A DNA stretch of 64,000 nt from the NCBI RefSeq assembly GCF_014656195.1, contig NZ_BNBY01000004.1, positions 124,001 through 188,000 on the forward strand, read 5' to 3'. Below, one piece after another: positions 57,328 to 64,000 of the stretch. The notes below the pieces were generated by a model, which saw only the letters and a list, made by a program, of their open reading frames with translations, made no database searches and was not told the DNA's origin. Source of the DNA: Kitasatospora xanthocidica. GTDB taxonomy: Bacteria > Actinomycetota > Actinomycetes > Streptomycetales > Streptomycetaceae. Positions within the stretch are counted from its first letter, which is position 1, and each line of letters begins with the position of its first letter. The position numbers and the translations under genes were made by a program.

Positions 57328-57450
57328 TCAGTCCCGCTCGGCGCCCACGGCGGCCTCGTACGCCAGGAGCGTGTCGACGGCCAGCCGCCGCTGGGCCGGG
57401 CCGAGCGGGCCGAGGGCGGTGCGCCAGGCGGTGGCGCCCGGCTCCGCGCT
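57328..57450 (-). pseudogene. Possible C-terminal fragment of a MarR-type regulator gene
   Basis: A minus-strand frame ends in TGA at 57328-57330 and reads EPGATAWRTALGPLGPAQRR, then LAVDTLLAYEAAVGAERD. This resembles the last helices of streptomycete MarR-family regulators. Upstream the frame is low-complexity Gly/Arg and soon meets a stop, so no intact gene is present. Weak evidence. Confidence 0.35.
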
Positions 57451-57557
57451 CTTCGGCGCCCCCTTCCCCCTTCCTCCCCCACCCTCTCACAGCTCCCTCC
57501 CAGCGAACTGCCAGCCTCTCACCAGGCTCTCATCCTCCCCGCGTAGCCTCCGGCCGC

Positions 57558-58817
57558 ATGAACGTCTCCCTGCTCGACGGCTGGTTCCCGTGGACGGTCC
57601 AGGCCGCGGCGCTCGTGCTGTTCCTCGGCGCGGTGGGCCGACGGGACCGGGCGTGGCGGGTGAAGTGGGGGCCGATCGCGCTGGGGACGGCGCTGGTGGT
57701 CACCGTCGTCGCCGCCGTGGCCGTGCCGGCGCTGAGCGGGATCACCGACCCGATCCCGTACGGGGTGTGGCTGTGGAGCGGGGTGGCGGTCGGGGCGTTG
57801 TGCGTGCTCGGGTTCGGCTGGCGGGGCGCGCGCTGGTGGCGGCGGGCGCTGGTGGTGCCGACCGCGCTGCTGGCGCTGTTCTGCGCCGCGAACAGCCTGA
57901 ACGCCGCGACCGGCTACTACCCGACCCTGGGCGACGCGTTCGGTGAGCTCAGCGGGCAGCCGCTGCCGGAGCAGATCACGCTCGCCGAGCTCGCCTCCGT
58001 CCACGGGAAGACGAGGACCGGCCGCATCGTCCAGGTCGACATCCCGGACACCGGCGGCGGCTTCGCCCACCGCCCGGAGCTGGTCTACCTGCCGCCCGCC
58101 TGGTTCCGCAGCCAGACCCGGCCCAAGCTGCCGGTGCTGGAGATGATCGGCGGCGAGTTCGCGGCGCCGGACAACTGGATCCGCTCCGGCAACGCGGTGA
58201 AGACCGCCGACGAGTTCGCCGCCCGGCACAACGGCTTCGCCCCGATCCTGGTCTTCGCGGACGCCACCGGCGGCTTCCGGGTGGACACCGAGTGCGTGGA
58301 CGGTCCGCACGGCAACTCCGAATCCCACCTGGTCAAGGACATCCCGCCGTTCGTCCAGAAGACGTTCAACGCCGCCACCGACCCGCACAAGTGGGGCGTG
58401 GCCGGCTGGTCGATGGGCGGCACCTGCGCCGTCGACCTGACCGTCGAACATCCGGGTGTCTTCACGCACTTCGGCGACTTCTCGGGCGACAAGGGCCCGT
58501 TCATCGGTGACAAGGACCACACCGTCCAGGAGCTGTACGGCGGGGACGCCGCGGCTTGGGCCGCCCATGACCCGCTGACCGTGCTCGCCCACCACCCCAA
58601 GTACCAGGGCGTCTCGGGCTACTTCGGCCAGGGCGACGAGGAGCACGGCCAGATCGAGTCCGCCAAGGCCCTGGACGCGGCGGCCAGGAAGGACGGCATC
58701 CGCACCGTGTCCACCGTCGGCTCGGGAAAGCACAGCTGGCAGACCGGCGCCGCCACCTTCGCCCAGGCCCTCCCCTGGCTCGCCCAGCAGCTCGGCGTCC
58801 CGGGCGCCCACGGGTAG
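57558..58817 (+). CDS. Membrane-anchored alpha/beta-hydrolase esterase
   Basis: Protein of 419 residues. Three to four hydrophobic helices occupy the first ~120 residues, followed by an esterase-D/antigen-85-like hydrolase domain: IPDTGGGFAHRPELVYLPPAWF, KLPVLEMIGGEF, the nucleophile elbow GWSMGGTC (Ser in GxSxG) and a late GKHSWQ that may carry the catalytic His. The active domain probably faces the outside. A terminator follows at 58954. Confidence 0.83.
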   Translation: MNVSLLDGWFPWTVQAAALVLFLGAVGRRDRAWRVKWGPIALGTALVVTVVAAVAVPALSGITDPIPYGVWLWSGVAVGALCVLGFGWRGARWWRRALVVPTALLALFCAANSLNAATGYYPTLGDAFGELSGQPLPEQITLAELASVHGKTRTGRIVQVDIPDTGGGFAHRPELVYLPPAWFRSQTRPKLPVLEMIGGEFAAPDNWIRSGNAVKTADEFAARHNGFAPILVFADATGGFRVDTECVDGPHGNSESHLVKDIPPFVQKTFNAATDPHKWGVAGWSMGGTCAVDLTVEHPGVFTHFGDFSGDKGPFIGDKDHTVQELYGGDAAAWAAHDPLTVLAHHPKYQGVSGYFGQGDEEHGQIESAKALDAAARKDGIRTVSTVGSGKHSWQTGAATFAQALPWLAQQLGVPGAHG

Positions 58818-58953
58818 CGCACCGTACGCGGGCCGCTCGGAAGCCCCCGGAGGCCGCCTCGGCGGCACCCATCGCCCGCCGCCCGCTCCAGAATTCCCCC
58901 GCGCCCCGCCCATAGCTCCCGCCACGCCCGCACACATGTTCCCCACCAGTGCC

Positions 58954-58974
58954 GGGCGGCCCTCCCGGCCGCCC
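58954..58974. terminator. Terminator after the esterase gene
   Basis: GGGCGGCC (58954-58961) and GGCCGCCC (58967-58974) form an 8-bp stem with a 5-base loop. It is the only clear structure in the first half of the 312-base gap 58818-59129, which holds no gene. Confidence 0.65.
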
Positions 58975-58996
58975 GAGCGTCCGCCGGAATCCCGCT

Positions 58997-59025
58997 TTGC
59001 TCCCGGCGGTCGCTTGGCGTAGGTT
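58997..59025 (+). promoter_or_regulatory. Housekeeping-type promoter before the lipoprotein gene
   Basis: TTGCTC (58997-59002) and TAGGTT (59020-59025) are separated by 17 bases, with the lipoprotein start about 105 bases downstream. Confidence 0.6.
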
Positions 59026-59129
59026 TCGACCGCCGTCGACGCAGCACCGGCGCTGACCGCCCCTCAGACCCGAGCGGGCCGCAGCGACCAGGAGCCGGAC
59101 GGCCGCACGACAACGGGGGAGGAACAGCC

Positions 59130-60071
59130 ATGCCGAGTGCCCGCGACCACGGGTCGCCCGGGCGGCGGGGGCGAACGGGCGGTGCCGCGGATCCGCGGCC
59201 CGCGGCCGATGCGCACCGGACCCCGATCCACGCCACCGGACACTTGAGGAATCGTCAGTTGCGCAGCACCCGACTGGTCACCGCCACCGCCGCCGCCCTC
59301 GTCTGCCTGGGCGCCCTGAGCGCCTGCGGCCCGGACAACGCGGGTCAGGACGCCGGCAAGACCGCCGCCCCCGCACCGTCCGCCACCGCCGCCCCGGCCG
59401 GCACCGGAACCGGTGCCCCCGCCACGGGCGCCCCGAAGCCGGCCGGCACCGGCGGCGCCGAGGGCGCGGGCAAGGGCATCCCGGCCAAGGCCTGGATGGA
59501 CACCAAGAGCATCCCGATGGACGAGACCTACCACTACGCGCCGCTGGCGGCCAACGCCAAGCCGCAGACCGGTCCGGTCCAGTTCAAGGGCATGGAGCTG
59601 TGCCACGCCCCGATCGCCAAGGACGACGAGTACGGGTTCGCCGGCGCCGCCTCCGCGAAGGCCTCGGTCGGCTTCGGCGGCGACCGCTGGACGGCCCAGC
59701 AGACCCTGCTGTTCGTCGGCGACCCGACCCACAGCAGCGGCACCAAGCAGACGACCAACATGGTCGACTCGCGCCTGACGGACGCGCTGAAGGGCTGCGC
59801 CAAGACCGCGCCCGGCGCCACCGTCAAGGTCAACAGCGCCGCGGACGCACCGTACTTCGCGGCCGTCCTGACCGTCCCGCAGGCCGACGGCGGCACCGTC
59901 ACCCTGCACGAGTACGTGGTCACCGACGGCGGGGCGGTCAGCGAGCTGTCCGTCTGGGCGACCACCAAGGGCGGCGCCCAGCCCAAGGACGCCTGGAAGG
60001 CCCCCGAGGACCGCTACGTCGGCACCGGCATGACCGCGCCGATGTGCGAGGCCCTCCCGGGCTGCGGCTGA
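59130..60071 (+). CDS. Lipoprotein of unknown function
   Basis: Protein of 313 residues. The lipobox GALSACG is at about residue 66, unusually far in, because a ~45-residue basic N-terminus precedes the hydrophobic stretch. ATG 59130 is still preferred because GGGGAGGA lies 6 bases upstream. An Ala/Gly/Thr-rich linker (about 75-115) leads to a compact domain containing FKGMELCHAPIAKDDEYGF, ALKGCAKTAPGATVKV and a final MCEALPGCG. Paired Cys suggest an outer-surface domain with disulfides. No family was recognised. Confidence 0.75.
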   Translation: MPSARDHGSPGRRGRTGGAADPRPAADAHRTPIHATGHLRNRQLRSTRLVTATAAALVCLGALSACGPDNAGQDAGKTAAPAPSATAAPAGTGTGAPATGAPKPAGTGGAEGAGKGIPAKAWMDTKSIPMDETYHYAPLAANAKPQTGPVQFKGMELCHAPIAKDDEYGFAGAASAKASVGFGGDRWTAQQTLLFVGDPTHSSGTKQTTNMVDSRLTDALKGCAKTAPGATVKVNSAADAPYFAAVLTVPQADGGTVTLHEYVVTDGGAVSELSVWATTKGGAQPKDAWKAPEDRYVGTGMTAPMCEALPGCG

Positions 60072-60170
60072 TCCGCACGACGGCCGCAGCCGATCCAACA
60101 CGACGGCCGCGGCCGATCAGCACGACGACTGCGGCTGATCCGCACGACCGCCGCGGCTGATCCGCGCGGT
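60063..60170. repeat. Imperfect ~24-base tandem repeat
   Basis: About five copies of a unit like CTGATCCGCACGACCGCCGCGG begin at the lipoprotein stop codon region and fill the next 100 bases. Copies differ at several positions. Confidence 0.7.
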
Positions 60171-60214
60171 CGGCTCGCGCGGCGCTCCATCCGAGCGCCG
60201 GCACCCCATAGACG

Positions 60215-60259
60215 GCCGCCCGGTCCGCCCGGCACAGGGGACCGGACGGGCCGGGCGGC
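60215..60259. terminator. Bidirectional terminator between convergent genes
   Basis: GCCGCCCGG (60215-60223) and CCGGGCGGC (60251-60259) form the base of a hairpin with a further internal TCCG/CGGA pairing, between the lipoprotein and HNH-type genes. Confidence 0.7.
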
Positions 60260-60310
60260 TCCTTCACGCCCGGGCGCGGTGAACCGGCTTCACCACGCCC
60301 GGGGCGCGGG

Positions 60311-60850
60311 TCACAGCCCCAGGACGCCGAGGGCGGTGGTCCAGTCCTCGGCGATCGCGGCGCGGGCGTCGTCCAGGCCGACCCGGCCGCCGCAGACCGC
60401 GTTCTTGAGCTTGGTCTCGACGGAGTCCTTGCTCTGCGCCGGCTGGCTGCCGTAGCGGGGCTCGGGCCAGAGGTTGGCCGGGTCGCGCGGGGCGCCGCCG
60501 AGCTCCAGCGGCACGAGGTGGTCCTCCTCGTAGTCGGCCGTGCTGGTGTCCGCGTAGCCGTACTGGGCGATCTGCCGCACCTTCAGCGGGTTGGTGTAGC
60601 TGGTCGGCGGGCGGACGGTGGCGGTCCAGCCGGAGACGCAGATGGTCTGCCCGATGGTGTCCTGGGTGACGTCCGGGTTGTACGCGCCGGGGGTGCAGCT
60701 CGGGTCGGGCAGGGGAAGGTAGGCCTGCGAACAACTCGCGGTGACGGTACGGGAGTTCGCGGTGACGGCGTGGGCGGTGCCGACGGCGAGCCCGGCGGCG
60801 GCGAGGGCGGTCGCCGTGGCGACGACGGTCAGGCGCTGACGGAGCATCAT
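60311..60850 (-). CDS. Secreted HNH-nuclease-like protein
   Basis: Protein of 179 residues with a signal peptide (about 1-28, LTVVATATALAAAGLAVGTAHA). The mature part has a Cys-rich start (SCSQAYLPLPDPSC) and a DYEEDHLVPLELGGAPRDPANLWPEP block. The DH-(L)-P-LELGG...NLWPE pattern is that of HNH endonucleases, where Asp-His, Asn and a later His or Asn bind metal. It is likely an exported nuclease. Two ATG codons lie side by side; ATG 60850 is used with AGGAG about 9 bases upstream. Confidence 0.75.
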   Translation of the reverse strand: MMLRQRLTVVATATALAAAGLAVGTAHAVTANSRTVTASCSQAYLPLPDPSCTPGAYNPDVTQDTIGQTICVSGWTATVRPPTSYTNPLKVRQIAQYGYADTSTADYEEDHLVPLELGGAPRDPANLWPEPRYGSQPAQSKDSVETKLKNAVCGGRVGLDDARAAIAEDWTTALGVLGL

Positions 60851-61051
60851 GGGGAAGTCTCCTGGGCCGGCCCGGTCGGTCACCGGGCGACTGTGTTCAT
60901 GACACCACCGCACCGGCGACGACCGTCAGTCCCGGTGCGTGAACGCCCGGTGACCCGGTCTTCACAACCCCGGCCGGCCTTCACAACCCTGCCCGGCCCT
61001 GGCCGACCGCGACCGGTCCCGGCCCCGGCCCCGGCCGTCGAGGAGCCCCGA

Positions 61052-61606
61052 TCAGCCCCGGAGCACGGCGAGTTCGATCTCCCGCCCCGGCACCCCACCG
61101 GGCACGGGCAGCGCCACGCCGGTGTGCTCGAAGCCGGCCTTGACGTACATCGCCTCGGCCCGGGCGTTGTCCTCGTGGACGAACAGCCGCACCCGCTCGA
61201 TCCGGGGGTCGGTCAGCGACCACGCCCAGTCCCGGGCGGCCCGGATGAGGTCGGGCGCCAGCCCGGTGCCACGCGCCTCGGGCCGGACGTAGACCGCGAC
61301 GATGTGCGCCTGCTCGACCTCGATGACGTCGCCCTCCAGGGCGGCCGGCCCGCCGGGGTGCTCGATCAGCACGCTGACCGTGCCGAGCCAGCGCCCGTCC
61401 GCGTCCTCGGCGACGAACTGCGCCACCGCGGAGCCCTCGGCTGCGCCCGTCGCGCGGCCCTGCCAGAACTCGTCGGGCCTGGCGGCCGCCTGCTCGTGGG
61501 TCTCCAGGAAGGCGATGGCCGCGACCGGGTCCCGCAGCGCGTCCAGCCGGATCTCCCTGACCCGCGCCCAGTCCTCTTGCCGTACACGTCTGATGATGGT
61601 GCTCAT
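61052..61606 (-). CDS. GNAT-family N-acetyltransferase
   Basis: Protein of 184 residues. It opens with IIRRVRQEDWARVREIRLDALRDP; the CoA-binding part is IVAVYVRPEARGTGLAPDLIRAA (about 110-132), followed by RLFVHEDNARAEAMYVKAGFEHTG. It resembles stand-alone small-molecule acetyltransferases. It stands alone between unrelated genes. Confidence 0.85.
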   Translation of the reverse strand: MSTIIRRVRQEDWARVREIRLDALRDPVAAIAFLETHEQAAARPDEFWQGRATGAAEGSAVAQFVAEDADGRWLGTVSVLIEHPGGPAALEGDVIEVEQAHIVAVYVRPEARGTGLAPDLIRAARDWAWSLTDPRIERVRLFVHEDNARAEAMYVKAGFEHTGVALPVPGGVPGREIELAVLRG

Positions 61607-61697
61607 CTCGTGATCATTTCATCGGCCCCGGTGGCCGCCGCAACCGGAAATCCGGGTGCCCTCCGCAGCACGCCGACCCGCACCACACCGCCCCGCC

Positions 61698-62606
61698 TCA
61701 AGCCGCCCCGCCACCGCCCTCCCCCAGCAGCCGCGCCAGCAGCGCCGCCGGCCCCTCCGGCAGGCTGCCGTGCACCAGCTCGGTGCGGTGCACCAGCCGG
61801 GGCGCGGCGATCGGCGCGCACGCCACCCCGGGCACCCCGGCCGGCAGCGGTTCGGGCAGCAGCGTCAGCCCGTGCCCGGCGGCGACCAGCGCGAGCAGCC
61901 CGTGCAGGTCGGTGCCCTCGTAGCGGGTGGCGGGCCGGAAGCCGTCGACGCCGGTGGCCGCGCGCAGCCGGGCCACCGGCGGGGTGAGGTCGGGGGCGTC
62001 CAGCCAGCGAGCGGCGGAGAGGTCGGCGAGCGCGAGGCCGCCGCGGCCGGCCAGCGGGTGGCCGGCCGGCAGGGCGACGGCGACCGGCCGTTCGGCCACC
62101 GCGACGGTGCGCAGCGGGCCGACCTCGGGCAGCGGCAGCGGGTCGCTGGGTGCGGCGAGGCCGTCGATCAGGGCGAGGTCGACCTCGCCGGTGGCGACCT
62201 GGGCGGGCAGCACGTCCTGGGCGAGGACCCGGACCACCGGTTCCACCCGCGGGTACGCCCGGCGCACCTCGCCGAGCGCGCGCCCCAGCGCCGCCCCGAC
62301 CGCCAGCGGGGTGGCGCCGAGAACCAGCCGGGCGCTCGGGGCACCGGCCAGGCGCGCGACGTCGGCGCGCGCCGCCTCCAGCCGGACCAGCAGCGGCGCG
62401 GCGTGTTCCAGCAGCCGCCGCCCGGCCTCGGTCGGGCCGACCGGGCGGCGGACCAGCAGGGCGGTGCCGAGGTCCGCCTCCAGCGCGGCGATCTGCTGGG
62501 AGACCGCGGACTGGGTGTAACCGAGTTCCCGCGCCGCGTCCGAGAAGGAGCCGACACGGGTGACGGTGACGAAGGTGCGCAGCTGCTGGGGATCCACGGC
62601 GGCCAT
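61698..62606 (-). CDS. LysR-family transcriptional regulator
   Basis: Protein of 302 residues. The winged HTH is LRTFVTVTRVGSFSDAARELGYTQSAVSQQIAALEADLG (about 8-46), followed by a two-lobed periplasmic-binding-like effector domain with VDLALIDGLA and GHGLTLLPEPL. ATG 62606 is used. It is divergent from the CTP-synthase-like gene 70 bases away, so that gene is the likely target. Confidence 0.9.
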   Translation of the reverse strand: MAAVDPQQLRTFVTVTRVGSFSDAARELGYTQSAVSQQIAALEADLGTALLVRRPVGPTEAGRRLLEHAAPLLVRLEAARADVARLAGAPSARLVLGATPLAVGAALGRALGEVRRAYPRVEPVVRVLAQDVLPAQVATGEVDLALIDGLAAPSDPLPLPEVGPLRTVAVAERPVAVALPAGHPLAGRGGLALADLSAARWLDAPDLTPPVARLRAATGVDGFRPATRYEGTDLHGLLALVAAGHGLTLLPEPLPAGVPGVACAPIAAPRLVHRTELVHGSLPEGPAALLARLLGEGGGGAA

Positions 62607-62676
62607 CAACCGATCTGATCGAGAGGTAAGAAATCATCGTTGGCGCTGATCTCGGGTGCGGGGTCAGGATAGCCGC

Positions 62677-63411
62677 ATGACCTACCTGACCCCGCGGATC
62701 GCCCTGGTCGGCGACCGCTCCCCCGCCGTCCGCTCGCACGCCCGCATCCCCGGCCTGCTCGACGCCCTCGCCGAGCACGACCGGCTCGTCCTGGACGCCT
62801 ACTGGATCCCGACCGAGAACGCCGGGGAGCCCGGCGCCCTGGACGGCTTCGACGCGATCTGGCTGCTCCCCGGCAGCCCGTACCGCAGCGAGGCCGGCGC
62901 CCTGGCCGCCGTCCGGACCGCCCGCGAGCGCGGCATCCCCTTCCTCGGCACCTGCGCCGGCTTCCAGCACGCGGTGCTGGAGTACGCCCGCGACGTCTGC
63001 GGCCTGACCGACGCCGTCCACGCCGAGGAGCACCCCGACCGGGAGCAGCAGGTGATCGCCCCGCTGAGCTGCTCGCTGGTCGGCCACGAGGGCGCCGTCA
63101 CCGTCACCCCGGGCAGCCTCGCCGAGCGCGTCCTCGGCACCACCCGCACCCAGGAGCGCTACCACTGCGCGTACGGTCTCAACGCCGCCTACCTGGACCG
63201 GCTGCGCGCCCACGGCCTGCGGTTCAGCGGCGCCGACGAGTCGGGCGAGGTGCGGATCCTGGAGCTGTCGGACCAGGACCACCCGTTCTTCCTCGCCTCG
63301 CTGTTCCAGCCCGAGCTGTCCGGCGACGGCACCCGGGCGCACGCCATGATCCGCGCGCTGGCCGGCGCCGCCGTGGCCCACGCGGACACCGCCTGGTCCG
63401 TCACCGCCTGA
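62677..63411 (+). CDS. CTP synthase C-terminal-region-related glutamine-amidotransferase-like protein
   Basis: Protein of 244 residues resembling the class I amidotransferase half of CTP synthase: RIALVGDRSPAVRSHARIPGLLDAL, FDAIWLLPGSPYRS, the nucleophile region GTCAGFQHAVLEYARDVCG, QERYHCAYGLN and FFLASLFQPEL. In CTP synthase the last motif is HPEF; here the His is Gln (FQPE), so the Cys-His-Glu triad is incomplete. The synthetase domain is absent. It may be an unusual amidase or a binding protein. It is divergent from the LysR gene. Confidence 0.82.
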   Translation: MTYLTPRIALVGDRSPAVRSHARIPGLLDALAEHDRLVLDAYWIPTENAGEPGALDGFDAIWLLPGSPYRSEAGALAAVRTARERGIPFLGTCAGFQHAVLEYARDVCGLTDAVHAEEHPDREQQVIAPLSCSLVGHEGAVTVTPGSLAERVLGTTRTQERYHCAYGLNAAYLDRLRAHGLRFSGADESGEVRILELSDQDHPFFLASLFQPELSGDGTRAHAMIRALAGAAVAHADTAWSVTA

Positions 63412-63475
63412 CCCGGCCGTCGCTGCCTGACCCGGCTGGCACCGCCCGACCCGGCCGACACCGCCCGACCCTGCC

Positions 63476-64000
63476 TCACATCGGCAGCGACCGCAGCCGC
63501 ACCGGCCCCTCCGGCCACCCGGCGCCCGCCGCCAGCGGCGCCCACATGGTGCGCAGCGGCATCACCGCCAGCCGCCCCTCCGGCTGCTCCACCGTCACCT
63601 CCTCCGCCACCTCCCGGAAGCCCATCCCCCGGTAGAAGGCGGCCAGCGGTGGACGGCAGAACAGCAGCGCGTGCCGGTGGCCGAGCGTGCGCGCGTGGTC
63701 CAGGGCGGCCCCGACCACGGTGCGCGCGAGGCCGCCGCCGCGCCGGTCGGGGGCCACGCAGACCCCGCCGACGCCCATCACCACCAGGTCGGTACCGCCC
63801 GCGGTGAGCGGCAGCGGCAGCAGTCCGGTGTGGGCGACGAGCCGGCCGTCGGCGGCCCGGACCCCGAAGTGGATCTCCTTGGGCAGGAAGGTCAGCCCGG
63901 TGTACGCGACGCCGTACGGGTCGGCCCCGGGGCCGAGGACCTCCTCCTGCTCGGCGCGGGTGTACCGCGCCAGCCGCTCGACGGCCGGCGGCCCGGTGAC
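63476..64000 (-). CDS. GNAT-family N-acetyltransferase, 5' part beyond window
   Basis: About 174 C-terminal residues are visible; the start lies past base 64000. The acetyl-CoA region is GVGGVCVAPDRRGGGLARTVVGAAL, then HALLFCRPPLAAFYRGMGF, as in Eis-like or YitH-like GNAT proteins. It ends LRSLPM. It is convergent with the amidotransferase-like gene. The 64 bases between them carry imperfect repeats of GACCCGGC-type units. Confidence 0.8.
   Translation of the reverse strand, partial: VTGPPAVERLARYTRAEQEEVLGPGADPYGVAYTGLTFLPKEIHFGVRAADGRLVAHTGLLPLPLTAGGTDLVVMGVGGVCVAPDRRGGGLARTVVGAALDHARTLGHRHALLFCRPPLAAFYRGMGFREVAEEVTVEQPEGRLAVMPLRTMWAPLAAGAGWPEGPVRLRSLPM

Overview
The window is a very GC-rich actinomycete chromosome segment, most likely from Streptomyces or Kitasatospora. 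The evidence is strong G/C third-position bias, frequent GTG starts, ATGA/GTGA start-stop overlaps, GC-rich hairpin terminators, and lineage-typical families (SAV2148-type HEPN protein, DUF397/XRE pairs, DUF6879, MmyB-like regulators, SsgA-era cell-wall genes). No rRNA, tRNA, CRISPR array, transposase or phage gene was recognised.

Left part (1-22 kb). A truncated rsgA-like GTPase gene with a structured leader is followed by a CtaG-type membrane protein, a FtsW/RodA protein and a YihY-type membrane protein. Next is a sulfur-assimilation island on the + strand (5.3-15.2 kb): a Cys-containing leader peptide, sulfite reductase, a small zinc-ribbon protein, cysH, cysC, cysD, cysN, a sulfonate ABC transporter (ssuA-ssuB-ssuC) and a sirohydrochlorin chelatase. 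Together they import sulfonates or sulfate, activate sulfate to APS/PAPS, reduce it to sulfite and sulfide, and supply the siroheme needed by the reductase. After this come a lone ribbon-helix-helix protein, two tandem secreted ricin-B lectins, a secreted beta-propeller gene divergent from a MmyB-like regulator, a DEAD-box helicase and a cold-shock protein.

Middle part (22-46 kb). Two divergent MMPL transporters flank a 528-bp operator-rich gap. Then come a kinase-like APH protein, a polysaccharide deacetylase lipoprotein, an exonuclease, a HEPN protein, and a glycogen-to-trehalose operon (glgX, treY, treZ). A split transketolase is divergent from soxR with a recognisable SoxR-type promoter between them. 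Two tandem GNAT genes, a SUMF1-domain protein, an SRPBCC protein and a small membrane protein close this part.

Accessory part (46.4-56.4 kb). This is the most unusual region. It starts with a three-gene operon encoding an anti-sigma-type ATPase, divergent from an XRE regulator followed by three DUF397 genes, two of them related by a 346-bp tandem duplication. A second XRE gene and a DUF6879 pair precede a graspetide (omega-ester peptide) biosynthetic cluster: precursor, ATP-grasp ligase and a PIMT-like methyltransferase. Downstream are an atypical kinase, a GNAT acetyltransferase, two DUF6879 genes and decayed copies of the same gene types, which shows repeated cassette duplication.

Right end (56.5-64 kb). 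Ordinary single genes: a methyltransferase, a membrane-anchored esterase, a lipoprotein, a secreted HNH-type protein, a GNAT, and a LysR regulator divergent from a CTP-synthase-like amidotransferase, ending in a truncated GNAT gene.
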